Assembly (NCBI RefSeq): GCF_001730525.1
Contig: NZ_MDFN01000012.1
Location: 1-64,000, forward strand
Length of the DNA stretch: 64,000 nt
Reading direction: 5' to 3'
Origin: Arcticibacter eurypsychrophilus
GTDB lineage: Bacteria; Bacteroidota; Bacteroidia; Sphingobacteriales; Sphingobacteriaceae
Shown in pieces: positions 10,001 through 17,451 of this stretch (positions within the stretch are counted from its first letter, which is position 1; every line of letters begins with the position of its first letter). Position numbers and translations under genes: made by a program. The notes below the pieces were generated by a model that was not told the DNA's origin, ran no database searches, and saw only the letters and a list, made by a program, of their open reading frames with translations.

Positions 10001-10075
10001 ACTACTGCAGGAATTGAATCAAGTATTTATCCTACTACCAGGACCTTCACTTTTGGGGTCAATATAGGTTTATAA
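7043..10075 (+). CDS. SusC-family TonB-dependent outer-membrane transporter
   Basis: 1010 residues with a signal peptide ending in NAFAQ at about residue 25. A CarboxypepD_reg-like domain (about 28-108, GKVTDAINGEALIGVSI) is followed by the segment DEVIVVGYGTQRKSDITGSV that marks the SusC/RagA family, a plug domain (about 115-225, with GVQI, IRIRGTGT and YVVDG) and a 22-stranded beta-barrel to the C-terminus (ending TFTFGVNIGL). It imports oligosaccharides across the outer membrane with TonB/ExbBD energy and pairs with the SusD protein encoded 17 bp downstream. It is the first gene of a seven-gene operon; the substrate is inferred from the glycosidases that follow. Confidence 0.96.
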   Translation: MRKLYTNLLGCILVFFFILGNAFAQGSITVKGKVTDAINGEALIGVSIKLKGSTQGTSTDVSGAFTINMPSNGILIFTYIGFVSTEIPINNQTTLNVKLKTSSAALDEVIVVGYGTQRKSDITGSVARIKGADIASQPVLAATQAIQGKIAGVQIISSGDPNSLPTVRIRGTGTMKAGANPLYVVDGILTEDIRNINNADIVSMDILKDASATAIYGMRAANGVLLITTKKGKTGKMVIAYDGQAGIKEAAHLVNMAGPSQYAGYLNEASIYYGTGDELITAAQLQSGANTDWYDAILKKGIQQNHNISLSGGTDDVTYFISAGYLSDKGIIETNDFNRFTLRSNNEYNAAKWLKLSSLISFSRLNNRTVDLNAFNIAYRAAPYIASKIGEKYGNTSLSNNVGNPLLNLEKADNSVLGNRLQGSFAADVKPVSWLTLRSSFGVDLDFLKSTNYGYQFNNVGANSIFLTEGGNQLRDKSDLTVSQNNATKWVWDNTATFAKVLDKHSFNILAGITSEQYKFNGLTGKRVNVPENKDQWYLGIGSTKGATNDNTGDKWTRNSYISRLNYAYDNKYLLTATFRADGTSRFPTQNRWGYFPSVGLGWNIAEEDFMKGQKTFTTLKIRGSWGRVGNDQIATNVYFPIAAINIPYFYNNVEYSGIAFNQLPDKNVKWETTEEYDLGLDFGFFNNRLNGELDYYSKTTRDALIDIRIPAILGDIDGLYTTNASNFTNKGAEFALNWTDKVNDDWSYNIGGNVAYNKNAVTRLNGGQALVDGNTGGNQGNVTKSDNGQPIGSFFIYEADGIFQNVDEIAASAQKDALPGDLRYKDLSGPDGTPDGIINESDRTFMGSYQPKYTFGINGNVTFKEFDLGISTYGTTGGKIYNGKKASRNDQRDNLETDVVNNRWTPDRPSKSEPRATLSQLPASSYFLEKGDFFRINNLTLGFTIPKATLSKFSIERLRIYVAAQNLATITGYSGFTPEITSDRATTAGIESSIYPTTRTFTFGVNIGL

Positions 10076-10092
10076 TTTTAAGCGGAACAAAA

Positions 10093-11637
10093 ATGAAAAC
10101 GAATAAATATATCATAACTTGTATAACTGCAGGATTAATTGTTTTATCTGGATGCAGTAAGGACTTCCTTGAGGTTAGTCCCCAGGGACAATTAACGGAA
10201 GATCAGGTATTGAAAGATCCAAATGCCGCTAATCAATTAGTTGGAGGAGTCTACAGCACTTTATATTTCGGCGGATTTGATAATACAACGGTCGGATTTC
10301 TCTTTGAATGTTTAAATGACATGGCTTCTGATGATACAGATAAAGGAAGTTCTCCATCTGATTTTAGTGCAGGTGGTGAGATTGATAATTTTACAGTAAC
10401 GGCCAACAATTTTGTATTGAATAACATCTGGCAAGGGCATTATAGTGCAATTAACAGGGCAAATAAGGCTATTGATGTTTTAACTCAAAGTACATTTGAC
10501 GAGGGTGTAAAAAATACTTTGATAGGCGAAGTGCGTTTTTTAAGAGGCATCTATTATTTTAACATGGTAAGATGTTTCGGTGGTGTACCAAAGGTAATTC
10601 GTACTCCTGATCCTTCGGAAGGAAACAGTGATGAATTTCAAACCAGGTCCACAAAAGAGGAAATTTACCAAGTAATCTTAGATGACTTGCAGTTTGCAGC
10701 AGATAATCTTCCTGAAAAGGGAAGCACAGAAGTAGGTCGCGCTACTAAAGGAGCTGCACAAAGTTATTTGGCTAAAGTTTATATGTACCAGAAAAATTGG
10801 GCAAAAGTATTGGAAAATACTACAGCTGTTATTAATTCAGGTAGATATAATCTGGTAAATGATTATAGTTTGATCTTTAGGGAAAATGCAGTTGGAAATG
10901 ATGGAGGAAATAATAATGTGGAATCTATCTTTGAAGTTCAAACAGGTATAAATTTAGGTGAAAATGCAGTTAGTCTTTTATATAGCAATGGTCAGGGTCC
11001 TCGTTCAAAAGGAGGATGGAATGACTTAGGTTTTGGTATCAATACCCCAAGTTCCGACTTGGCTAATGCATACGAAGCTAATGATAAGAGAAGAGCGGCA
11101 AGTATTATTTTTATAAACCCTACGGTTATACATAAAGACGGCGGTAACCCTTTAAACGTCGGAACTGTGCTATGGGATGGATTCCGCATACCAACGCAGG
11201 ATTCTGTTGAAAATGAACGCTATAACTATAAAGCTTTTCATAGCTCCTTAAAAGAATCGCCTCAGGTTAGTAATAATAAAGACAGTAAACCTAAAAACAT
11301 TAGGCTGATGCGCTACGCGGATGTTCTGTTGATGTATGCTGAAGCACAAGCTAATTTAGGAAATAGTGGGGAAGCAGAAGCCAAGTTGAAATTAGTAAGG
11401 AATAGAGCAGGACTAGTGACAGTTGCGGGCACTGTAGCGAATATCTGGAATGAAAGACGAGTTGAATTAGCAATGGAACAGGATCGCTTTTTTGATTTGG
11501 TTAGACAAGGACGTGCAGGAACAGTTCTTAGAGCAAAAGGTAAAGCCTTTGTTGATGGAAAAAACGAGTTGTTTCCTATTCCACAGGCTCAACGTGATCT
11601 AAGCGCTGGACGACTTACTCAAAATCCAGGATATTAA
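10093..11637 (+). CDS. SusD/RagB-family glycan-binding lipoprotein
   Basis: 514 residues. A lipoprotein signal ends at the lipobox LSGC (Cys21), followed by SKDFLEVSPQGQLTEDQ, a typical SusD start. The N-terminal helical TPR-like scaffold includes NIWQGHYSAINRANKAID and RFLRGIYYFNMVRCFGGVP, and the C-terminal RagB/SusD domain includes MRYADVLLMYAEAQANLG, WNERRVELAMEQDRFFDLVR and the closing FPIPQAQRDL...NPGY. It forms the lid of the SusC barrel and captures oligosaccharides at the cell surface. It directly follows susC and directly precedes a LamG lipoprotein, the usual order of such operons. Confidence 0.96.
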   Translation: MKTNKYIITCITAGLIVLSGCSKDFLEVSPQGQLTEDQVLKDPNAANQLVGGVYSTLYFGGFDNTTVGFLFECLNDMASDDTDKGSSPSDFSAGGEIDNFTVTANNFVLNNIWQGHYSAINRANKAIDVLTQSTFDEGVKNTLIGEVRFLRGIYYFNMVRCFGGVPKVIRTPDPSEGNSDEFQTRSTKEEIYQVILDDLQFAADNLPEKGSTEVGRATKGAAQSYLAKVYMYQKNWAKVLENTTAVINSGRYNLVNDYSLIFRENAVGNDGGNNNVESIFEVQTGINLGENAVSLLYSNGQGPRSKGGWNDLGFGINTPSSDLANAYEANDKRRAASIIFINPTVIHKDGGNPLNVGTVLWDGFRIPTQDSVENERYNYKAFHSSLKESPQVSNNKDSKPKNIRLMRYADVLLMYAEAQANLGNSGEAEAKLKLVRNRAGLVTVAGTVANIWNERRVELAMEQDRFFDLVRQGRAGTVLRAKGKAFVDGKNELFPIPQAQRDLSAGRLTQNPGY

Positions 11638-11662
11638 TTACTAACCATTATATCGATATTAT

Positions 11663-12568
11663 ATGAAACCTAATTATAAATCAATATCAGTCATCGTAAT
11701 GGCGATATTAACAAGTATACTATTTACACAATGCACTCAACCTGAGAAAGATGATGTTTTTACTCCAGGTGAGGGTCCTTCAATAGGAGAGTGGAGTACT
11801 TCTGATGAAGTATCGCCGGACAATTTAGTAGCCTATTGGAATTTTGATGGTAATATAGCCGATTCAAAAGGTAATGTTACCGGCGGTAAATTAAACGGCG
11901 TAGGAACATTTGTTGATGGTAGAAAAGGCCAGGCTTACAAGGGAAGTGCAAATGCTTTCATTTCATACGACAATCCTGGTACAATTGCAGGATTGACAAG
12001 TTTTACTGTATCCTTTTGGATGTATACTGCGAAACATGATGGTGGAGCCCAAGGGATTTTTGCTCTTGCTAAAGCAGATGGTTCGTTTTGGGCCAATTTC
12101 TTTGTTATTGTTGAAGGGAACACCTCCACCACTAATAAGATGCAAATAAAGCTTCATTTTGAAAAAAATGCTACACCGGCAATCCCTAATACTGAAAATT
12201 GGGTTGACCCTGCTGAGACTCTAAGGCCTGACAATATGTATGGAGCATGGCGACAAGTAACGTATACCTATGATGCACAAACTTCAAAAGTAGCTATGTA
12301 TGCCAATGGTCAGGCTATAGCTTTACCAGCAGCTGATGCAAATCGGAAAAGTGGTGTTGGAGATGCTGGTCTAGGCCCACTGGCCTTTAAAGATGCTACA
12401 AAATTTGTTATTGGTGCATTTCAGAATAGTCTTGGCGCTCCCTTTAATGGATTAGAGCCATGGATGCTCAATTACACCGGAATGCTTGATGAAATGCGAA
12501 TCTATAAAACAGCTTTGAGCTCTCAGGAAGTATCTGCTTTGTACCAATTAGAACGACAGGGTAGGTGA
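11663..12568 (+). CDS. LamG-domain surface lipoprotein, probable glycan-binding protein
   Basis: 301 residues. The lipoprotein signal ends in FTQC (Cys24). After a Ser/Pro/Glu-rich linker a single concanavalin-like LamG domain covers about residues 55-298 (LVAYWNFDGNIADSKG, FTVSFWMYT, WRQVTYTYDAQTSKVAMYANG, and the closing MLDEMRIYKTALSSQEVSAL). It holds the position that SusE/SusF-like surface glycan-binding proteins take in other loci, between SusD and the hydrolases. No catalytic residues are evident, so binding is the likelier role. Four base pairs separate the stop and the upstream-most possible start of the next gene, and translational coupling is likely. Confidence 0.85.
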   Translation: MKPNYKSISVIVMAILTSILFTQCTQPEKDDVFTPGEGPSIGEWSTSDEVSPDNLVAYWNFDGNIADSKGNVTGGKLNGVGTFVDGRKGQAYKGSANAFISYDNPGTIAGLTSFTVSFWMYTAKHDGGAQGIFALAKADGSFWANFFVIVEGNTSTTNKMQIKLHFEKNATPAIPNTENWVDPAETLRPDNMYGAWRQVTYTYDAQTSKVAMYANGQAIALPAADANRKSGVGDAGLGPLAFKDATKFVIGAFQNSLGAPFNGLEPWMLNYTGMLDEMRIYKTALSSQEVSALYQLERQGR

Positions 12569-12576
12569 TCATATAT

Positions 12577-14256
12577 ATGTCTAAAATAGCTATGCGATAT
12601 TCCATCATCTCTGCTTGCTGTATGTTGTTATTCTTGTTTGGTTGCAGTAAAAACAGTAGCGAAGATGCTTTACCTGTAGTTGATCCTTTTACTTTTGTTT
12701 CTGCTACCGTTAACGGAATATCGGATAGCTCTTTATTTTTCAATGAGGTAGGTACTAGCCCTTCGATTAAACTTTTTTTTTCTGATCCAATAGATATCGC
12801 TTCAGTTCAAGAGAACCTGTTATTTAATCAAAGTTCAGGTGAGGCGATTAATTATAGCGCGACTTATGAAAATGATAACACTGCTATAGTTCTTAAGCCT
12901 GCTTCGAGTCTGGGTTCATTTAGTAACTATAAAGTTGTGATATCCGGAAGTTTAAAGTCGGCAACGAAGATTAGCTTAAATAAAAGTATTACCGTTAGTT
13001 TAACTACAGGACTAGACTCAGCCGATAAATTCCAAAGAATACCGGAAGAGGACTTGTTTAACCTGGTACAACGTCAAACGTTTAAGTATTTCTGGGACTT
13101 TGCACATCCTGTTAGTGGGTTGGCAAGGGAAAGGATTACATCAGGAGAGACAGTGACTTTGGGTGGTTCTGGTTTTGGTGTTATGGCAATTGTGACAGGT
13201 ATTCACCGGGGCTTCATTACAAGAGAGGAAGGTTTAGCCAGGATGCAAAAAATCGTCGCTTTTCTTAAAAATAAGGCGCAAAGGTTTCATGGAGCATATC
13301 CGCATTGGTTAAATGGTACAACTGGCCAGGTTCAGCCTTTTAGTGCAAAAGATAATGGTGCTGATTTGGTAGAAACCTCATTTTTAATGCAGGGATTATT
13401 AACCGCTCGTCAGTATTTTTCTAATGCAAATTCCAATGAAACTGTCCTTCGTGATGATATTAACGCCATATGGAATACAGTGGAATGGAGCTGGTTCAGG
13501 AAGAATAATGAGAATGTGTTATACTGGCATTGGAGTCCTGATTTTCAGTGGGAAATGAATATGCCTATTAAAGGATGGAATGAGGGTTTAATTACTTATG
13601 TCCTTGCTGCATCTTCAACTACTTATCCTATACCTAAAAGTGTTTACGATAATGGCTGGGCAAACAATGGATCTATTCGAAATGGTAATCTTTATTATGG
13701 AGTGCAGTTGCCTTTAGGTCCGGCTAATGGAGGTCCATTGTTCTTTTCGCATTATTCTTTTCTTGGAATAAATCCTAATGGTTTAAAGGATGCTTACGCT
13801 GATTATGAGATTCAAACTAAGGCGCATAGTTTAATAAATTATAAATATTGTGTTGCTAATCCTAAAAAGTTTTATGGTTATAGTGGCGATTGTTGGGGTT
13901 TAACCGCTAGTGATGATATTAATGGGTATCTGGCTCATGAACCCAATAATGATAATGGCGTTATTTCTCCAACAGCGGCTTTATCTTCATTTCCTTATAC
14001 TCCTGTTGAATCCATGAAAGCATTGAATTTTTTCTATTATAAACTGGGAGATAAGCTTTGGAAAGATTATGGTTTTATAGATGCATTCTCGTTATATGAG
14101 CCATGGTTCGCGAGTTCATATCTGGCAATTGATCAGGGACCCATTATTATCATGATTGAAAATCATAGGAGTAAACTCTTATGGAACTTATTTATGAGTT
14201 GTCCTGAAGTGAAAACCGGAATGAAAACACTGGGCTTTAGTAGTCCTAATTTATAA
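12577..14256 (+). CDS. GH144-type beta-1,2-glucanase lipoprotein with N-terminal Ig-like domain
   Basis: 560 residues from ATG 12577; a GTG at 12565 would overlap the previous stop, and an ATG at 12592 is also possible. The lipobox is LFGC in the sequence LLFLFGCSKN. Residues about 45-145 form an immunoglobulin-like module (SPSIKLFFSDPIDIAS). The rest is a Glycoamylase-family (PF10091) alpha/alpha-barrel: LVQRQTFKYFWDFAHPVSG, LARERITSGE, GSGFGVMAIVTGIHRGFI, RFHGAYPHWLNGTTG, GADLVETSFLMQGLL and the closing YLAIDQGPIIIMIENHRS. GH144 includes endo-beta-1,2-glucanases from Chitinophaga and Parabacteroides. As a lipoprotein after SusCD it would cut polymer at the surface. The exact linkage is inferred from family and context; PF10091 also contains other activities. 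Confidence 0.85.
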   Translation: MSKIAMRYSIISACCMLLFLFGCSKNSSEDALPVVDPFTFVSATVNGISDSSLFFNEVGTSPSIKLFFSDPIDIASVQENLLFNQSSGEAINYSATYENDNTAIVLKPASSLGSFSNYKVVISGSLKSATKISLNKSITVSLTTGLDSADKFQRIPEEDLFNLVQRQTFKYFWDFAHPVSGLARERITSGETVTLGGSGFGVMAIVTGIHRGFITREEGLARMQKIVAFLKNKAQRFHGAYPHWLNGTTGQVQPFSAKDNGADLVETSFLMQGLLTARQYFSNANSNETVLRDDINAIWNTVEWSWFRKNNENVLYWHWSPDFQWEMNMPIKGWNEGLITYVLAASSTTYPIPKSVYDNGWANNGSIRNGNLYYGVQLPLGPANGGPLFFSHYSFLGINPNGLKDAYADYEIQTKAHSLINYKYCVANPKKFYGYSGDCWGLTASDDINGYLAHEPNNDNGVISPTAALSSFPYTPVESMKALNFFYYKLGDKLWKDYGFIDAFSLYEPWFASSYLAIDQGPIIIMIENHRSKLLWNLFMSCPEVKTGMKTLGFSSPNL

Positions 14257-14262
14257 TATAAC

Positions 14263-15627
14263 ATGAATAAATTACTGTCTCTATGTATGCTTTTTATCTT
14301 AATCCTCTTTTTAAATAGTTGTGTAGGACATAGAGAAAATTCTACTTCTGCTCCATCTTTAAAAGATACGCTAAGTGATGATTCCTTACTTACCCTAGTT
14401 CAAAAAAGGACCTTTAATTATTTCTGGGAAGGTGCTGAGCCAGTATCAGGTTTAGCCAGAGAGCGCATTCACATGGATGGCGACTATCCTGAACATGACC
14501 AGGATGTAGTCACTATTGGTGGGGGAGGGTTCGGTATAATGGCAATTTTAGTGGGCATAGAACGTAGATTCATTACCAGACAGCAAGGGGCTGAAAGGCT
14601 CAGGAAAATTGTAAACTTTCTTTCCAAAGCAGATCGTTTTCATGGAGCCTGGCCGCATTGGCTATATGGTCCTACTGGTAAAGTAAAACCCTTTGGTATT
14701 AAAGATGATGGTGGCGATTTGGTAGAAACTGCTTTTATGGCTCAGGGTCTTATTTGTGTGAGTCAGTATTTTAAAGATGGGAATGTCCAAGAGCAGCAAC
14801 TTTCAAAAGATACAGAAAACCTTTGGAAAGAAATAGATTGGAGCTGGTACCGTAATGGAAACCAGAACGTACTCTACTGGCATTGGAGTCCTAAATATCA
14901 GTGGGCAATGAATTTTCCTGTATCAGGCTATAATGAATGCCTGATTATGTATGTCTTGGCAGCCTCATCTCCTACATATGGGGTACCTGCGGCAGTATAT
15001 CACGAGGGTTGGGCTAAAAAGGGTGCAATCAAATCAGATGGGGAACAATTAGGATACAAAGTGTTTTTGAATTATAATGGAGTCGAGGGACATGTGGGGC
15101 CACTTTTTTGGGCGCATTACTCATATCTGGGCTTAAATCCAAAAGGCTTAAAGGATCGTTATGCCGATTATTGGCAGCTTAATAAAAACCAGACACTTAT
15201 TCACAGAAAGCATGCGCTTGAAAATCCAAAAGGCTTTAAAGGATATGGGGAGAATACCTGGGGACTGTCGGCCAGTTACTCTGTAAAAGGCTATAGCGCA
15301 CATACGCCTGATAATGATTTGGGAGTGATCTCTCCAACAGCGGCTTTATCCTCTTATCCCTACACACCAACTTATTCTATGCAAGTCATTCGTCACTTAT
15401 ATCAGGACCTGGGTGATCAGGTGTGGGGTAAATATGGATTTTATGATGCTTTTAGTGAAACGGATAACTGGTATCCAAAACGTTATCTGGCAATTGATCA
15501 GGGTCCCGAAATTGTGATGATTGAAAACGGAAGGTCTGGATTGTTATGGAAGTTGTTTATGAGTAATACAGCGGTACAAAGTGGCTTGAAGAAATTAGGC
15601 TTTGAAAGCCCCTATTTAAAACTATAA
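14263..15627 (+). CDS. Second GH144-type beta-1,2-glucanase lipoprotein
   Basis: 454 residues, lipobox LNSC (Cys20). It is a paralogue of the preceding gene, with the same landmarks: LVQKRTFNYFWEGAEPVSG, GGGGFGIMAILVGIERRFI, RFHGAWPHWLYGPTG, GGDLVETAFMAQGL, YWHWSPKYQW and YLAIDQGPEIVMIENGRSG. It lacks the N-terminal Ig-like module and has about ten extra residues (roughly residues 70-80, HMDGDYPEHDQD) between LARER and the glycine-rich loop, next to the expected substrate cleft. The pair may divide the work between long polymer and shorter oligosaccharides, as described for the two GH144 enzymes of Parabacteroides distasonis. The gene starts 6 bp after its neighbour's stop. Confidence 0.85.
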   Translation: MNKLLSLCMLFILILFLNSCVGHRENSTSAPSLKDTLSDDSLLTLVQKRTFNYFWEGAEPVSGLARERIHMDGDYPEHDQDVVTIGGGGFGIMAILVGIERRFITRQQGAERLRKIVNFLSKADRFHGAWPHWLYGPTGKVKPFGIKDDGGDLVETAFMAQGLICVSQYFKDGNVQEQQLSKDTENLWKEIDWSWYRNGNQNVLYWHWSPKYQWAMNFPVSGYNECLIMYVLAASSPTYGVPAAVYHEGWAKKGAIKSDGEQLGYKVFLNYNGVEGHVGPLFWAHYSYLGLNPKGLKDRYADYWQLNKNQTLIHRKHALENPKGFKGYGENTWGLSASYSVKGYSAHTPDNDLGVISPTAALSSYPYTPTYSMQVIRHLYQDLGDQVWGKYGFYDAFSETDNWYPKRYLAIDQGPEIVMIENGRSGLLWKLFMSNTAVQSGLKKLGFESPYLKL

Positions 15628-15628
15628 A

Positions 15629-17425
15629 ATGATCAGGAACGAATTACAAAAATATTACTCAACAAGAGAAAAATCTAAGAAAATTGTACTGATATGCTTT
15701 ATCCTGGGTATTGCTTTATCATTAAATACCGCTGCGCAAACTACTCAAATGACCACCTATTGTAATCCCCTCAATCTAGATTACACCTATATGGTTTACG
15801 ATTCCAACCGTGATATTTCTTATCGCTCAGGGGCCGATCCTGCTGTTGTTACCTTCAAGGGTGAATATTATATGTTCGTTACCCGGTCTATGGGCTATTG
15901 GCACTCTACAGATCTAACTAATTGGACGTTTATTACTCCTGAAAAATGGTATTTCCAGGGATCAAATGCTCCGGCAGCTCATAATTATAAGGACTCTGTT
16001 TTGTACGTAGCTGGCGATCCTTCCGGTTCTATGAGTATCCTGTACACTGATAATCCTAAAAAAGGAGATTGGAAGGCTACACCCGCAATTCTCAATGATC
16101 TGCAAGATCCTGATTTATTTATTGATGATGACGGACAGGCGTATATGTTTTGGGGATCTTCCAATACGTTTCCGCTCAGAGGGAAAAAACTAGACAAATC
16201 GAATCGTTTTCGTGCATCTGATGAAACGGTTGAACTGTTTAAACTCGATGGTGATAAGCATGGATGGGAAAGATTTGGTGAAAATCATTCCGATACCGTA
16301 CTTAAAGGCTATATGGAAGGCGCTTGGCTAACTAAATATAATAATAAATATTATATGCAGTACGCTGCACCAGGCACCGAATTTAATGTATATGGCGATG
16401 GAGTCTATATGAGCGATTCCCCACTGGGGCCATATAAGTATGCACCTAATAATCCGGTCTTTTATAAACCAGGTGGTTTTGCTAATGGATCCGGACATGG
16501 AAGTACGGTAATTGGTCCTGACAATAAGTTCTGGCACTTTGCTTCGATGGCCGTTTCAATAAATGTAAACTGGGAAAGGCGTCTTTGTTTATTTCCAGCC
16601 TATTTTGATCAGGATGGCCTCATGTATTCAAACACTTCCTTTGGCGATTATCCTCACTACACACCATCGATAGCTGGAAAAATGGGACAGTTTAAAGGCT
16701 GGATGCTGCTTTCCTATAACAAGCCCATAAAAGCTTCTTCCTCTTTGGATAAATTTAAACCAGAGAATATGGTGGATGAAAGTATTAAAACTTTTTGGGT
16801 CGCAACGAAAAATGATGATCAGCAATGGATTGAGATTGATCTCTTAAAACCAGCAAAAGTATGTGCAATCCAGGTAAATTACAATGATTATAAATCAAAT
16901 CTTTATGGAAGAATTCCTGGTCTTTACCAGCGTTACTTAATTGAAGGATCAAACGATAAAAAGAACTGGACCGTACTGGTTGACCGTCAGGAGAACTATA
17001 GAGATGTACCAAACGATTATGTAGAATTGGGAGTGCCACAAAAGGTCAGATACATTCGGTATAAAAATATTCACGTTCCTACACCTAATCTTTCCATCTC
17101 AGGATTACGTGTTTTTGGAATAGGTGAAGGTAAAAAGCCTGCTCCTGTAAAAGGGTTTAAAGTAAAGCAATATAAAGACCTTCGGGACGCTGATATCTCC
17201 TGGAACAAGCAATCTGGCGTTCAGGGATATAATGTTTTATGGGGAATTGCTCCCGATAAGCTGTATAACTCCTGGATGGTGTATGAAGCTAATCTATTGA
17301 ACTTGAAAAGTTTGTCCGTTGATCAAACTTATTATTTCTCCATAGAGGCTTTTAATGAAAATGGAATTTCAGCAAGAACTAAGCCCCAGAAGTTAATTAA
17401 ATCTAACTATTCTGGTACTAAATAA
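15629..17425 (+). CDS. GH43-type glycosidase with discoidin-like and FN3-like modules
   Basis: 598 residues. A signal peptide ends near TAAQ (about residue 36), with no lipobox, so the protein is periplasmic or secreted. The N-terminal half is a five-bladed propeller of GH43 type with the three expected acids: Asp70 (SGADPAVV), Asp160/Asp162 (LQDPDLFIDDDG) and Glu230 (MEGAWLTKY). Residues about 365-500 resemble an F5/8 type C (discoidin) module (PENMVDESIKTFWVATK, WIEIDLLKPAKV, IRYKNIHVPTPNLSISG), and about 505-590 a fibronectin III fold. GH43 enzymes usually act on arabinose, xylose or galactose linkages, none of which belong in plain beta-1,2-glucan. It may remove a substituent or have another specificity; this is open. 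The start overlaps no other gene, 1 bp after the previous stop. Confidence 0.82.
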   Translation: MIRNELQKYYSTREKSKKIVLICFILGIALSLNTAAQTTQMTTYCNPLNLDYTYMVYDSNRDISYRSGADPAVVTFKGEYYMFVTRSMGYWHSTDLTNWTFITPEKWYFQGSNAPAAHNYKDSVLYVAGDPSGSMSILYTDNPKKGDWKATPAILNDLQDPDLFIDDDGQAYMFWGSSNTFPLRGKKLDKSNRFRASDETVELFKLDGDKHGWERFGENHSDTVLKGYMEGAWLTKYNNKYYMQYAAPGTEFNVYGDGVYMSDSPLGPYKYAPNNPVFYKPGGFANGSGHGSTVIGPDNKFWHFASMAVSINVNWERRLCLFPAYFDQDGLMYSNTSFGDYPHYTPSIAGKMGQFKGWMLLSYNKPIKASSSLDKFKPENMVDESIKTFWVATKNDDQQWIEIDLLKPAKVCAIQVNYNDYKSNLYGRIPGLYQRYLIEGSNDKKNWTVLVDRQENYRDVPNDYVELGVPQKVRYIRYKNIHVPTPNLSISGLRVFGIGEGKKPAPVKGFKVKQYKDLRDADISWNKQSGVQGYNVLWGIAPDKLYNSWMVYEANLLNLKSLSVDQTYYFSIEAFNENGISARTKPQKLIKSNYSGTK

Positions 17426-17451
17426 ATCTAATTAACAGTAAATTATAGCGT

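Noticed and set aside
12565-12576. GTG start for the first GH144 gene
   Set aside because: It overlaps the stop codon of the LamG gene and adds four residues before a better ATG at 12577 near the signal peptide.
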